Shown here: piece after piece, positions 19,078 through 29,646 of the stretch
Layout of the letters: each line of letters opens with the position of its first letter
How positions within the stretch are numbered: the stretch's first letter is position 1
From: Lachancea dasiensis
Lineage: Eukaryota; Ascomycota; Saccharomycetes; Saccharomycetales; Saccharomycetaceae
Length of the DNA: 64,000 nucleotides
Direction: 5' to 3'
Assembly (NCBI GenBank): GCA_900074725.1
Contig: LT598460.1
Coordinates: 439,502 to 503,501, forward strand
Notes under the pieces: model-generated
Seen by the model: only the letters and a program-made list of their open reading frames with translations
The model's database searches: none
What the model was told of the DNA's origin: nothing
Program-made: the position numbers and the translations under genes

Positions 19078-20809
19078 TACGGCACAACCTACACACTATC
19101 TTTAGAGCTTATAGAAGTGTAGTGGCACTGCTTTTTTTTTGACTATCTTCTGCATTATTTCTTCCATTTGAATGCCTGGCTACCTGGCGTTTCAAAGTTG
19201 AATTATCAGGACGATTACCAAGCATAGCGAAAGTGACTAGGTAAAATATGAGCCCCACCGATTGGAAAATAGTCTGCCAAACTGAAGTAAGCATTTGTGT
19301 CTTTTTCCGGTGGAGAATTTTAATCCGAAAGCCACTGCGTTGGTAAACTCAGGGCAGCTTTCTATACACCAAGAATGTGAAACGTCAATGAGCCCCATTG
19401 GCAAAAGTGTTATTCAAGCCAGCTGAAGTTTCAGAGTTGTGCTTTGCTGTGTCTGATTCTCGCATCCAGTACAAACAATACGGCGAGGAGGCGATGTCTA
19501 GCGAATGATTTCTAATTATTGGCCCAATGGAAGCTACATAGTAGTCCTTTTAAAAGTGGTCAGTGGCCGGTATTTGAAAAGGGCCCTTGCCATTATAGTA
19601 CAAAGCAAACCCGCCGTGCCAAGATAGGAAACTTCGATATGACAGGATAAAATCAATAATTCGTCTCAGAAGGTGTTTCAATATCAAAAAATTGAAGGGC
19701 CGTTCTCAATACGGCACTTTAAATACCAGTAGAGCTAAGGAGAGCCAAAAGTGGAAGAACTAAGCGTGATTACATCCATTCATTAACCTTATGCATGAAA
19801 TCAAACCGTCTTACGAGAGCCACTGACACTGTATCAACAAAACAGATACCTTGCCTACAAGGATACCCTTCTGCTAGGTTTCAGAGACAGTAGCAATCGT
19901 CTTGACATTTCAAGCAAGCAGTAACTTAAGAAGTGAAAACGTTTTTGAAACTGATGCGCAGATAGAGAGCTGCCTGCCCTATGAAAATTCTCTTTTAATG
20001 CTCGCAATACCCCCACCAGCTAAACAAAGGTTACAGAGGAAAGATGATTTAAGTATCCCAACACACCTTTGATATCTGCATTATAGGTGAGTACACATTC
20101 AATGTCAATCAACAATTTGTATGAACTCGTCAACAGTTGCCGACTTTCGGCAATTACTCGACTTAGGCCAATGAAATTCTCAAAAACTCGGCAATGAGGG
20201 TGAGGGTAAATAAGAATTCTATGGATCACTCCGAAACTTCCCGAATCACATTAAGAAGTCGTGCTAATTGCTATTTGTAACGTCAATTTGGCGCCAAAAA
20301 ACCGAAGCCACTGATCACAATCGTAGGCTCACCAAAACTCCGTGCGCCCATGATAAATTAATCTTCGAACTCTTGTAAATTTGACTGTTTACACAGCAAG
20401 TTGTCTACAACAGCCACTCAGAATCTTGTCGAAAAACAGACTAATCACTGAGATATTATTTATAAGGAAGTGAGGCATCCGAGCACACGTATAAACACAC
20501 GGAAACCACCTAACGGGGAAATTATGTAGTAAACTGGACGCTTGACCAACGTATGTGAGAATCTGAGCTTTCCAGCGGTAGACATAGTCGCCATATACGA
20601 GATCCAGCTTCTCTACATATTATAATCTCTGGTTATTAACCGGAGTGCTGAAGGTACAAGCCTGCGCACTTACCACTTCTCTGCGTTACATTGCTCAGCC
20701 AAACTCGAGGCTAACTCATTGTAGAGCATTTATTATAACTCTTCCTACTTTGGCAAATCTCTGATCAAACTCATTGGTGATTGGAAGGTAGCCAGAGCTA
20801 ATAATTCAG

Positions 20810-23800
20810 ATGCCGTTTACGCCTCCTCCTGGATCCCATAAAGAATCACAACAGCAACCTCGCCGTCACAGCAGCTTTGATTTGATTGATACCCAGTTTG
20901 AAGATTCTTTAGAGGCAGCTTTAGAGTCTCTACAGCTCGACAACGCGGGAACCCTGAACGGCGAGAATATAGAAATGAAAAGCATACGTGGAGTGGACGA
21001 CTACAATAATAGAACACATCGAAACTCCGACACAGAACCACTCATGAATAGTGATGAGGCCCATCTCTTGTCGCGAAGTCCCCACGACAATTCAGGAACG
21101 CGGGGTAGTGGCATATCATTTTGGTCGAAGTTCTCTCGAGCTTTAGGGACGTCTAAGGAAGGCAATCTGCCCCGATATTCCTATACCAATGGCTCCATTG
21201 AGCTTAAGGATGAGCAGCTAGAGCGAGAAATACATCCCAGCACAACGCCCATATATGATAGGAACAAATACGCTCCTAATGCTGTTTCTAATGCGAAATA
21301 TAATCCATTCACATTCATCCCTATTATACTCTATGAGCAATTCAAGTTTTTTTTTAACCTTTACTTTCTGCTTGTGGCACTTTCGCAGGCAATTCCACCG
21401 CTGCGAATCGGATATTTATCGTCGTACATTGTCCCACTAGCGTTTGTGTTGACGGTTACCATGAGCAAAGAGGCCCTGGATGATATACAGAGAAGGCGTA
21501 GAGACAATGAGTCTAATGGTGAGCTTTACGAAGTCTTGAGCAAGTCCCACCTTGTGCCCAGCAAGGACCTGAAGGTTGGTGATTTAATTAAGATAGGTAA
21601 AGGAGCTCGCGCCCCCGCCGATTTGGTTTTGTTACAATCTAGCGAAGCATCAGGTGAGAATTTTATAAAAACCGATCAGTTGGATGGTGAAACCGATTGG
21701 AAATTGAGAATTGCATGCCCACTGACACAACATTTGTCACAAGACGATCTTCTCAATAAGATCAGCATAACCGCGTCAGCTCCTGAAACTTCGATCGGTC
21801 AATTCCTGGGAAAGTTAACCTACAATGAGTCGCAATCTCAGCCACTTTCCGTTGATAACACGATGTGGGCAAACACAGTTTTTGCCTCGACGGGCACCTC
21901 AATTGCATGTGTCGTGTACACGGGGACAGATACAAGGCAAGCCATGAATACAACGACTGCCAGTGTCAAGACCGGACTTTTGGAGCTAGAAATCAATCGC
22001 TTGTCGAAAATCTTGTGTGCCTGCGTTTTTTTACTCTCCATTACCCTAGTTGCATTTTCAGGGTTTGATAATAAGGATTGGTATGTTGATATCATGCGGT
22101 ACCTGATTCTGTTTTCCACTATTATTCCAGTATCACTAAGGGTAAATCTTGACCTTGGAAAGTCAGTGTATGCTCACCAGATTGAACACGATAAGACTAT
22201 ACCCGATACCATTGTGAGGACAAGTACAATTCCAGAAGATCTAGGGCGAATTGAGTATCTTCTTAGCGACAAAACTGGAACCTTGACCCAAAATGAAATG
22301 GAGCTGAAAAAATTGCATTTGGGAACCGTATCCTATACTTTGGAAACTATGGACATTGTTACTGATTATGTGAGTGCTGCTGCAGGTCAAGCAAATGCAT
22401 CTGCAGCTCCAAGTGCCGCCCGCAGAGACATGTCCACTAGGGTTCAAGACCTAATATTGGCCCTAGCGCTTTGCCACCAAGTCACACCAACTTTTGAAGA
22501 TGGTGAATTAACGTACCAAGCATCTTCACCGGATGAAATTGCGATCGTCAAATTTTCTGAATCGGTGGGTCTCACATTGTTCAAAAGGGATAGAAACTCG
22601 ATGACATTGTTGCACGATAAATCAGGAAACTACTTGCAATTTGATATTTTAAAAGTTTTCCCGTTTAATTCAGACAACAAACGCATGGGAATTATTGTAT
22701 TCGATAAACAAAAACAAGAATATTGGTTTTACCAGAAAGGCGCTGATGTTGTGATGAGTAGAATTGTACAAACTAACGACTGGCTAGAGGAAGAAACGGG
22801 AAATTTGGCCCGCGAAGGACTAAGAACATTAGTCGTTGCTCGTAAAAAGCTCTCCGCAAATGCATATGAAAACTTCGACAGAGATTATAAGGATGCTTCA
22901 TTAATTATGCTCAACCGAGAGTCTTCTATGAGCAATGTTGTGGGCAAACACTTAGAGAACAATCTTGAAATCTTAGGTTTAACAGGTGTGGAGGATAAGT
23001 TGCAAAGTGATGTCAAGACATCTATTGAGCTTCTTAGAAATGCTGGGATCAAGATTTGGATGCTGACAGGTGATAAGGTCGAAACAGCTAGATGTGTTTC
23101 GATTAGCGCGAAACTGGTTTCTCGCGGACAGTACATCCATACAGTAACCAAAGTAAACCGTTCAGAGGGCGCATTGAGCCAGCTTGAGCTCCTTAAAATC
23201 AATAAGAATGCATGCCTGCTAATAGATGGCGAGTCACTCGGCTACTATCTCGATCATCACCGGCAAGAATTTTTCGACATTGTAGTGCATCTTCCAGCCG
23301 TAATTGCTTGCCGGTGCACTCCTCAGCAAAAAGCGGATGTTGCTACTTTCATTCGGGATGTCACCAGGAAGAGAGTCTGTTGCATCGGCGACGGTGGTAA
23401 CGACGTTAGTATGATTAGGTCAGCCGACGTCGGTGTAGGAATCGTTGGCAAAGAAGGTAAACAAGCCTCCCTGGCGGCAGATTTTTCCATAACACAGTTC
23501 AGTCATTTGTCAACTCTACTACTTTGGCATGGAAGAAATTCTTACAAGCGCTCTGCAAAGCTGGCTCAATTTGTCATCCATAGAGGTCTCCTCATATCTG
23601 TCTGCCAAGCTGTGTTCTCAATATCATCGAAGTTTGAGCCAATTGCCCTATATCAAGGCTGGCTCATGGTCGGCTACGCAACGTGCTACACAATGGCCCC
23701 TGTGTTTTCCTTAACCTTAGATCATGACATTGATCAGTCTCTGACAAGAACTTATCCCGAACTTTACAAGGAGCTCACTGCTGGAAAAAGTCTCTCATTT

Positions 23801-24205
23801 AAGACATTTTTTGTATGGGTGGCGCTTTCATTATTCCAAGGATGCATAATACAGGGTTTTTCACAATTATTTACAAGCCTGAAGGAAGCAGATTTTAAGC
23901 ACTTGGTCGCATTGAGCTTCACATCATTAGTCTTAAATGAATTGATAATGGTCGCGATTGAGATATACACTTGGAACAAAACGATGGCCATCTCTGAAAT
24001 TTTGACGTTTATCATTTTTGCTGCATCCATTCCTTTTCTTCAAGACTATTTTGAACTTACTTTCTTGACACAGCCCTCATTCTACGAGAAGCTCATGTTC
24101 ATACTGGCCTTTTCAGTTGGTCCTGTATGGGCGGCAAAGGCGCTACACAGAAAATTAAATCCACCTAGTTACGCTAAGGTTCAGCAATTCAACTTTAGCG
24201 CATAG
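20810..24205 (+). CDS. NEO1: P4-type ATPase (phospholipid flippase) Neo1
   Basis: Essential endosomal/Golgi aminophospholipid translocase, 1131 residues (yeast 1151). Unlike Drs2-class flippases, Neo1 works without a Cdc50 subunit. The P4 motifs are present: LDGET (291-295) in the actuator domain, PVSLR (440-444) in TM4, the phosphorylation site D487 in DKTGTLT, GDGGNDVSMI in the hinge, and about ten membrane segments. The N-terminal 145 residues are polar and of low conservation, as in the orthologue. The ATG at 20810 is the first start. It is convergent with SYG1 (96 bp), as YIL048W is with YIL047C. It marks the left end of the interleaved block. Confidence 0.97.
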   Translation: MPFTPPPGSHKESQQQPRRHSSFDLIDTQFEDSLEAALESLQLDNAGTLNGENIEMKSIRGVDDYNNRTHRNSDTEPLMNSDEAHLLSRSPHDNSGTRGSGISFWSKFSRALGTSKEGNLPRYSYTNGSIELKDEQLEREIHPSTTPIYDRNKYAPNAVSNAKYNPFTFIPIILYEQFKFFFNLYFLLVALSQAIPPLRIGYLSSYIVPLAFVLTVTMSKEALDDIQRRRRDNESNGELYEVLSKSHLVPSKDLKVGDLIKIGKGARAPADLVLLQSSEASGENFIKTDQLDGETDWKLRIACPLTQHLSQDDLLNKISITASAPETSIGQFLGKLTYNESQSQPLSVDNTMWANTVFASTGTSIACVVYTGTDTRQAMNTTTASVKTGLLELEINRLSKILCACVFLLSITLVAFSGFDNKDWYVDIMRYLILFSTIIPVSLRVNLDLGKSVYAHQIEHDKTIPDTIVRTSTIPEDLGRIEYLLSDKTGTLTQNEMELKKLHLGTVSYTLETMDIVTDYVSAAAGQANASAAPSAARRDMSTRVQDLILALALCHQVTPTFEDGELTYQASSPDEIAIVKFSESVGLTLFKRDRNSMTLLHDKSGNYLQFDILKVFPFNSDNKRMGIIVFDKQKQEYWFYQKGADVVMSRIVQTNDWLEEETGNLAREGLRTLVVARKKLSANAYENFDRDYKDASLIMLNRESSMSNVVGKHLENNLEILGLTGVEDKLQSDVKTSIELLRNAGIKIWMLTGDKVETARCVSISAKLVSRGQYIHTVTKVNRSEGALSQLELLKINKNACLLIDGESLGYYLDHHRQEFFDIVVHLPAVIACRCTPQQKADVATFIRDVTRKRVCCIGDGGNDVSMIRSADVGVGIVGKEGKQASLAADFSITQFSHLSTLLLWHGRNSYKRSAKLAQFVIHRGLLISVCQAVFSISSKFEPIALYQGWLMVGYATCYTMAPVFSLTLDHDIDQSLTRTYPELYKELTAGKSLSFKTFFVWVALSLFQGCIIQGFSQLFTSLKEADFKHLVALSFTSLVLNELIMVAIEIYTWNKTMAISEILTFIIFAASIPFLQDYFELTFLTQPSFYEKLMFILAFSVGPVWAAKALHRKLNPPSYAKVQQFNFSA

Positions 24206-24301
24206 ATTACTTTTACATTAGATAGTTGGAAGCGGTACTTTGTTGCTGTGGTTTACAAAATAGGCCACGATAATACTAAAGTGGAAAGGGACTGAGTTGG
24301 A

Positions 24302-26878
24302 TTAGACAGTACTGTCCACTTCACTCTCACTAGCGTCACTTTCCTCTCCTTTATCCTCCTGGTCCGGACGGCCTTGCGGCCTTTGAAAGTCCTTCGCGTG
24401 GGCCCAAGGAATGGATTTGCTGAAGGTCTTGAATATTTCGCTTGAATGCGATTCACGCAAGGTTGCACTTCTGCGATAGGCCGCGTGAGGCAACTCTGGA
24501 TAACTGAGTTCTGACATCGAATATCGGCCACTAGCTATCGAAGCAACATCAGCCTCTGAGCCAGAGCTCAATGTGCTCGGGAATGGAAGTGAAATTTCAC
24601 CAGAAACTTTGAATAAATGTACGTTAGCAACGTGTTCGTTCTCGACACGAAATATCACCCAAACAAATCTTCGACACACCTCCAATGCCGCCAAAATAAA
24701 TGATGTAATTGCGCTTTGCTGAATAGTTTTAGGTGCCACAGCATAAACAATCCATTCAAATCTGATGATCACATTTGCAATCATTGCAGCATAATAAACC
24801 ATTTTTCTGGACCTGGAATAGGCGCCCGTCTTCCAGTTCTTTCTGCCAGCCAAATATAAGTCATCTCGTAGAAGCCAGTTTCGGGAATTTCTTTGAAGTA
24901 GCGACCAATCCATGACTACATCCCATAATGATGCGATTATGGCATATACGGTTCCGAACGTTATGAATATACCCCTTCTGTTTGACGTAAAGGAAAGGCG
25001 ATATGCGCATAAAGAAGCATTATAGCAGATGCCCATGGCATATTTAAAACCGTTTAACAAGTGTGGGAACCAATCACCGGAATCAGCAAATCTCCGCAAG
25101 CACTGCAAGAATCTCCAGAAATTCGGTAAGCAGCTCAGAGCCCCCATGGATTTTGAATGAGAGGAGCCACACAGTCCATCAGGCGTATTTGAGTAAATGC
25201 AAAAGAACAGTGCGACGTCTGCCATGGAATATGTCAGTGACGCAAAAATGTCGCCCATAAAGAAGTCCCCAAACTGAACAGGGAAGCATCCCGAAAATAT
25301 CAATCTAATAAATGTAACTGTTAACCATTTGACAGAAGTTGACAGTTTGTCCCAGTAGGGAATGCTCCCAAACTTATAACGATGGAACATGGGCAGAAAA
25401 AAGAGGCAGACTATCATTACGATCCATATAATTGAATAGGGACTTAATTTGCCAGCGTGGAAACTTAATACACTCAATACTGTCAGCGGGAAAGAGAGAA
25501 CGCTTGCAAAGTAATAAAGGAGGGGGATTTTTGTGGTTGAGAAGTCATTGTTGAAAAGTACAGCTCCGTGTCGTGAGTGCATTTCCCCGAACATGATAAA
25601 CCTGTAGTTGATGTTATTTTTGTGCCACACGTAACAATCAACAAGGTACAAAAATATCATCAAAAACACCATGTACCAACCACCCCATAGGGGAATATGC
25701 AATCGGTGTAAGTTAGATATTGGCGATGCTGTAAAACCCACAAACAATGTATAAGCCACTAAAATCAAGGAAGCACCTGTGAACAAGCCTCCTGCGAACA
25801 TTTGAAGTATGGCCCTATTGAAACGATGAATTTTCCGCTCACTTAGAGAATACTCAAGGGAAAGGTTTTTCAGCCTGGCTGATTTTCGTTTGCGGTCTTT
25901 GGATGAAGTAGCTAGAATATCAGTATACCAAGTTGTTATGTGCTGTTCCCACATTATCAACGGATCAGTGGCCCGAAGGTGAGAGTCTAGATTGGCGGGT
26001 GGGCGGATCATTACGGTATCTCGCAAATTTTGAGCCATAGCATTGGCACTGGCATCTGCATCATGGAAAAGAGGGAAAGTTGCTTTCGCATATTCCATGA
26101 AATGCGGCAGTTCTGCTGTCGAACATGTTTTGTCAAATTTCTTCACTATTTTGCGAAATCCGGTCACATTCACCTCCCGATAGTTTTTGATCAGTTGAAT
26201 TAAAAGATATTCTTCAATTAACGCATCCGAGAGACGCTGTGTAATTTGGTTGTTGCTCAATTTCGCTGGCGTAAATGTCTCCCCTTTTCCTACTACGGGC
26301 TCAGACTTACGATCCAACTGACCAAATAACCTTTTAAAAGGTGCAAAACTCGGTAGCGACGGCATGAGTTCGAGATCTTGCAAAGTTCGAGACAAGTGGG
26401 ATGACCACGAATTGTTGAATTGGAACATAGGACGTGAGTTTGCATCTTCCAGTGCTCCATAAGAATTCAGAGTCACTTGTTTTTGACCCCTATCTATGTT
26501 TTCAAGCTGCTCCTTATGAACCTTGTACCTGGATATTTGGTCCTGAAGAGTATCGAACCGTTTCCCACATTGATTAGTCTCCCAGAGATAGAAATCATTA
26601 CACTTTTCTAACTCTTGATCAATAACCCACTTCTCAACGAACTCTTTAACAAAGTATTTTTGGGCGTCGGTATAATCGTTGTGTTTACAGTACCGCGCAT
26701 CCTCATTGGAAGGCGGGGAGCGTGGTGTATTTATTGCAGGAACATTGTTGACGAGAATTTTACTTGCGGCAATTGTCTTTCTGCAAGCCTTCAATTTCTT
26801 CTTACCAGTTTTGTAGTCAATGTACTTATCAATCCATTCTGGGACGGCCGACTCGCGCAGATGTTCGGCAAACTTCAT
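24302..26878 (-). CDS. SYG1: SPX-EXS domain protein Syg1 (XPR1 family)
   Basis: Plasma-membrane protein of the XPR1/PHO1 family, 858 residues (yeast 902), linked to phosphate export in other eukaryotes and found in yeast as a suppressor of loss of the G-alpha protein Gpa1. The N-terminal SPX domain starts MKFAEHLRESAVPEWIDKYI and includes the lysine-rich helix DYKTGKKKLK (inositol-pyrophosphate binding in the family), continuing to about residue 280. Several membrane spans follow from about 360, then the EXS domain with ADSGDWFPHLLNG, DVVMDWSLLQ and RRFVWVIFRVENEH. The C-terminal tail is serine- and acid-rich. The start at 26878 is secure. It is divergent from HIS1 across 1.2 kb. Confidence 0.95.
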   Translation of the reverse strand: MKFAEHLRESAVPEWIDKYIDYKTGKKKLKACRKTIAASKILVNNVPAINTPRSPPSNEDARYCKHNDYTDAQKYFVKEFVEKWVIDQELEKCNDFYLWETNQCGKRFDTLQDQISRYKVHKEQLENIDRGQKQVTLNSYGALEDANSRPMFQFNNSWSSHLSRTLQDLELMPSLPSFAPFKRLFGQLDRKSEPVVGKGETFTPAKLSNNQITQRLSDALIEEYLLIQLIKNYREVNVTGFRKIVKKFDKTCSTAELPHFMEYAKATFPLFHDADASANAMAQNLRDTVMIRPPANLDSHLRATDPLIMWEQHITTWYTDILATSSKDRKRKSARLKNLSLEYSLSERKIHRFNRAILQMFAGGLFTGASLILVAYTLFVGFTASPISNLHRLHIPLWGGWYMVFLMIFLYLVDCYVWHKNNINYRFIMFGEMHSRHGAVLFNNDFSTTKIPLLYYFASVLSFPLTVLSVLSFHAGKLSPYSIIWIVMIVCLFFLPMFHRYKFGSIPYWDKLSTSVKWLTVTFIRLIFSGCFPVQFGDFFMGDIFASLTYSMADVALFFCIYSNTPDGLCGSSHSKSMGALSCLPNFWRFLQCLRRFADSGDWFPHLLNGFKYAMGICYNASLCAYRLSFTSNRRGIFITFGTVYAIIASLWDVVMDWSLLQRNSRNWLLRDDLYLAGRKNWKTGAYSRSRKMVYYAAMIANVIIRFEWIVYAVAPKTIQQSAITSFILAALEVCRRFVWVIFRVENEHVANVHLFKVSGEISLPFPSTLSSGSEADVASIASGRYSMSELSYPELPHAAYRRSATLRESHSSEIFKTFSKSIPWAHAKDFQRPQGRPDQEDKGEESDASESEVDSTV

Positions 26879-28088
26879 AAGGCCAGAAATGAAATGTACG
26901 AAAATAGGAAAAGCACCTGTTTTCTAAAAGGGGAGAAAATGCTAGACTGAGGGGGGGGGGGGTGCACCAACTGTCAAGTGGAAAAGGACAGCAGTTATTA
27001 GATGGCTATATCTTAGTCAAAGCTGGCTCCAATTTGCGAACGTTGCTGGCAATATCCGAATTTGATAAATTCAAGGGAAACTTGACAATAAAGCGAGATA
27101 AAACTTGTAATATCTGCCGAAGCGTGGATTTAATGGCCTTTGTTGGCAAGACGCCTCAGACCTATTGAACTTCGTGGCGTCGTCCAAACCGGGGCTCCAG
27201 AGTAGCTCTAATGCCCAGGAGAATATCCTCAATATTCACGTTAACAAAAACAGAAATAGAGCCGGCCCAAAGTTACGAGATTGACGTAAATTGAAATCTA
27301 GTGGTTGTTAATATCGCATTCGAATGTGTGAGTTGAGCTGACTCGCACGACTTGATTGCGATGTGCGTGGGCATTATTTATCCGTGAAAAGCGACACAGA
27401 AAATTGTTCAGACAGGGTTTTTGGGATACTGTCGAATCGACTCCTAAGCTCCCAAAGTCACACGGCTTGAGTGCTAGACCTCGAGCATAGCTAGTCACCT
27501 TATATTTATCGTTTATACATCTTGCTATCATAAGAATTGATCCGAAACTTGTGAATATTATCACTTATCACCTGATTGACATTCAAGCACGTGTATAGCA
27601 TAATGACACGTTACGATAAAGTGACATCGAACATATTTAAGCTTAACCTGTCGCTTCGACCCGACCCCCAATCTGAAACGTGAAAGTGAGGACATTGTCA
27701 TGTGCTGCTATTTATTTCTGTTATACATCGTATCTCTACAACTTGTGCTTGTTGCGACCCTACGAACCTTGACACCTTTGAGAGAGGGTTCAAGGATCAT
27801 GATTTACGAGTAGAAGTTCTCTGGTAGGTTATGAGCTTTGAGTGGTTTACCTGACGATAAGAAGCTGCCTTTTAGTCCAAGATAATGTTAGTCTGCTTTG
27901 GGTGGAATGTAGTTGCATGGACTTTCTACACTTTGTCTGTGAGCACATGCTAAAATTACTGTGAAGACGGTTCATTTCTGGAGAGAAAGACTCATTTTTC
28001 AACAATGAAAAATGGTCATCTTTTTTCAAGAAGTCGCACCAACTACAAAACTCTCCCGACCTTACGGTAGTAGTACCCACCACATATC
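26879..28088. other. SYG1-HIS1 divergent intergenic region
   Basis: A 1.2-kb shared upstream region without a supported gene. It contains G12 (26951-26962), TGACTC, a Gcn4 half-consensus, at 27339-27344, CACGTG at 27588-27593 (Cbf1/Pho4 type) and AGACTCAT at about 27989, a one-mismatch Gcn4 site about 95 bp before HIS1. These would suit general amino-acid control of HIS1 and perhaps phosphate control of SYG1, but they are motif matches only. Confidence 0.5.
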
Positions 28089-29075
28089 ATGGATCTAGTC
28101 AACCACTTAAGCGATAGACTGTTATTTGCTATTCCCAAAAGTATGTCGAATGCTGTTACCACGTAGTTTGATGCTTAATGCCTCTGCAAGAACAAGGAAA
28201 TTGAATTGTACTAACTCATCTTCTTTTTAACAGAGGGTCGTCTAAATGAGAAGGCTGTCTCGATTTTGAACGGTTCGGATATCCGGTTTCGCCGCTCACA
28301 AAGGCTAGATATTGCCCTTTCTACCAACATGCCCGTGGCTTTGATCTTTTTGCCAGCTGCTGACATTCCAATGTTCGTCGGAGAAGGTAAATGTGACCTA
28401 GGTATAACTGGTGTTGACCAGGTTAAGGAGTCCAAAATGGACGTCCACCTACCAATGGATCTTCAATTTGGTAACTGTAAACTGCAGGTTCAAGTGCCTG
28501 CCAATGGTCTTTACACGGATCCCAAGCAGCTCATTGGCAAAACCATCGTCTCCAGTTTCACACACTTGACCCAAGAGTACTTCTCAGAACTGGAGGGTGT
28601 TCCTATCGACCAAATTTCTACCAAGATCAGATACGTCGGCGGCTCTGTCGAGGCATCGTGCGCTCTAGGGATTGCTGATGCCATCGTGGATTTGGTGGAG
28701 TCCGGCGAGACCATGCGTGCCGCTGGTCTGATCGATATCGCCACCGTATTGGAGACCAGTGCCCACTTGATAGAGTCCAAGAACCCCAAAGGTGACAGAG
28801 AGCTTCTACAAACCATCAAATCAAGAATCGAGGGTGTCATGACTGCACAGAAGTACGTTTCTTGTCAATATAATGCGCCTACCTCTATTCTGCCGGAAGT
28901 GCTGAAAATCACCCCAGGCAGAAGAGCTCCCACCATCTCCCAAATTGACGACGAAGGCTGGGTTGCGGTCTCTGCGATGATCGAAAGAAAACAGAAGGGT
29001 ACTATTCTGGACGAACTGAAGAAGAAAGGTGCTGCTGACATCATGGTTTTTGAAATTTCGAACTGCCGTGTTTAA
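28089..29075 (+). CDS. HIS1: ATP phosphoribosyltransferase, spliced
   Basis: Catalyses the first step of histidine synthesis, condensing ATP and PRPP; feedback-inhibited by histidine through the C-terminal domain. Exon 1 (28089-28140) encodes MDLVNHLSDRLLFAIPK plus one base; exon 2 (28234-29075) continues KGRLNEKAVSILNGSDIRF. Joined, it gives 297 residues, exactly the yeast length, and restores the PKKGRL motif of the family. The PRPP-binding segment GIADAIVDLVESGETMRAAGL is intact, and the regulatory C-terminus ends IMVFEISNCRV as in yeast. Without splicing the frame stops after 26 codons. It lies between SYG1 and MET30, consistent with the interleaving of YER055C into the YIL series. Confidence 0.97.
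28141..28233 (+). other. HIS1 spliceosomal intron (93 nt)
   Basis: Starts GTATGT (perfect yeast 5' site), has a perfect TACTAAC branch site at 28209-28215, and ends TTCTTTTTAACAG, 18 nt after the branch. It interrupts codon 18 (AAG) after its first base, phase 1. Removing it restores alignment with HIS1 proteins across PKKGRL and gives the exact expected protein length. S. cerevisiae HIS1 has no intron. Confidence 0.95.
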
Positions 29076-29372
29076 GTCTTTTACGCTAATGGTGACAAGT
29101 GTATTGATAGATCAAACCTTTGCGTATATGATTTGGAGATCAGTAGATTGAATGATTACATGTTGGACAATTAGTCGTAGTTGGAATGCTGATAATGCTG
29201 TGCGGACTCAAATCCTACAAAACCAAAGATTAAAATACATAAGTGTATATTTTGAAAACCCAAATCTTCCTGATTCTTGATTTCCTTCTGAATACTTCGA
29301 CCACTTGGGGGCCAAACGACTGGGACCGACGAGCGGCAGTATTTCCATTAACTGACCATCGTCTCTTAGGAA

Positions 29373-29398
29373 GCCACAACATTATCAGGGCACGTGAC
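29373..29398. promoter_or_regulatory. Met31/32-type core plus Cbf1 site upstream of MET30
   Basis: GCCACA (29373-29378), the reverse of the Met31/32 core TGTGGC, is followed 12 bp later by CACGTGAC (29391-29398), the Cbf1 consensus. The pair sits about 250-275 bp before the MET30 ATG. In S. cerevisiae such pairs recruit Met4-Cbf1-Met28 and Met4-Met31/32 complexes, and MET30 is itself a Met4 target. The rest of 29076-29646 shows no gene. Confidence 0.6.
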
Positions 29399-29646
29399 CT
29401 TTGCTCTTCAAGATTTCATGCTAATGGTTAAGGAAGCTTATTTATCCGCAGCTCATCGCTCATGACCAAGAGTTTGACCATAGCTTAAAAGTTGATATCC
29501 TGTTTTTTCAACCTGGCTGGTAGCTGAGAAAGCTCTTTGGGTATCTGCTTATACAAAGGTCTAGCCTACTAGGCCGTCCTCGAACATTGGTAGATCATAA
29601 ACTTTTCGTATCATTTTAATCAATACGGTTGCTTGCGAGTTAACAG

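Larger units (their letters stand above)
17000..20809. other. 3.8-kb gene-poor region between MNN1 and NEO1
   Basis: This divergent interval is by far the longest gene-free stretch in the window. It contains (GT)18, a GC-rich patch at about 17990-18260, and several homopolymer runs (T8-T9 near 18779 and 19130). The longest frames are 193 codons (minus strand, reading through the GT repeat as Thr-His) and 97 codons (no ATG at its head); neither looks like a protein. I looked for a point centromere (CDEI, an 80-160 bp AT-rich CDEII, a CCGAA core) and saw none. No LTR or transposon sequence was recognised. It coincides with a change of S. cerevisiae gene-order correspondence. Confidence 0.6.

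Noticed and set aside
17000-20809. Possible point centromere next to MNN1
   Set aside because: No strongly AT-rich 80-160 bp block flanked by a CDEI-like and a CCGAA-containing CDEIII-like element could be found; the isolated CACGTG palindromes elsewhere are in GC-balanced promoters.
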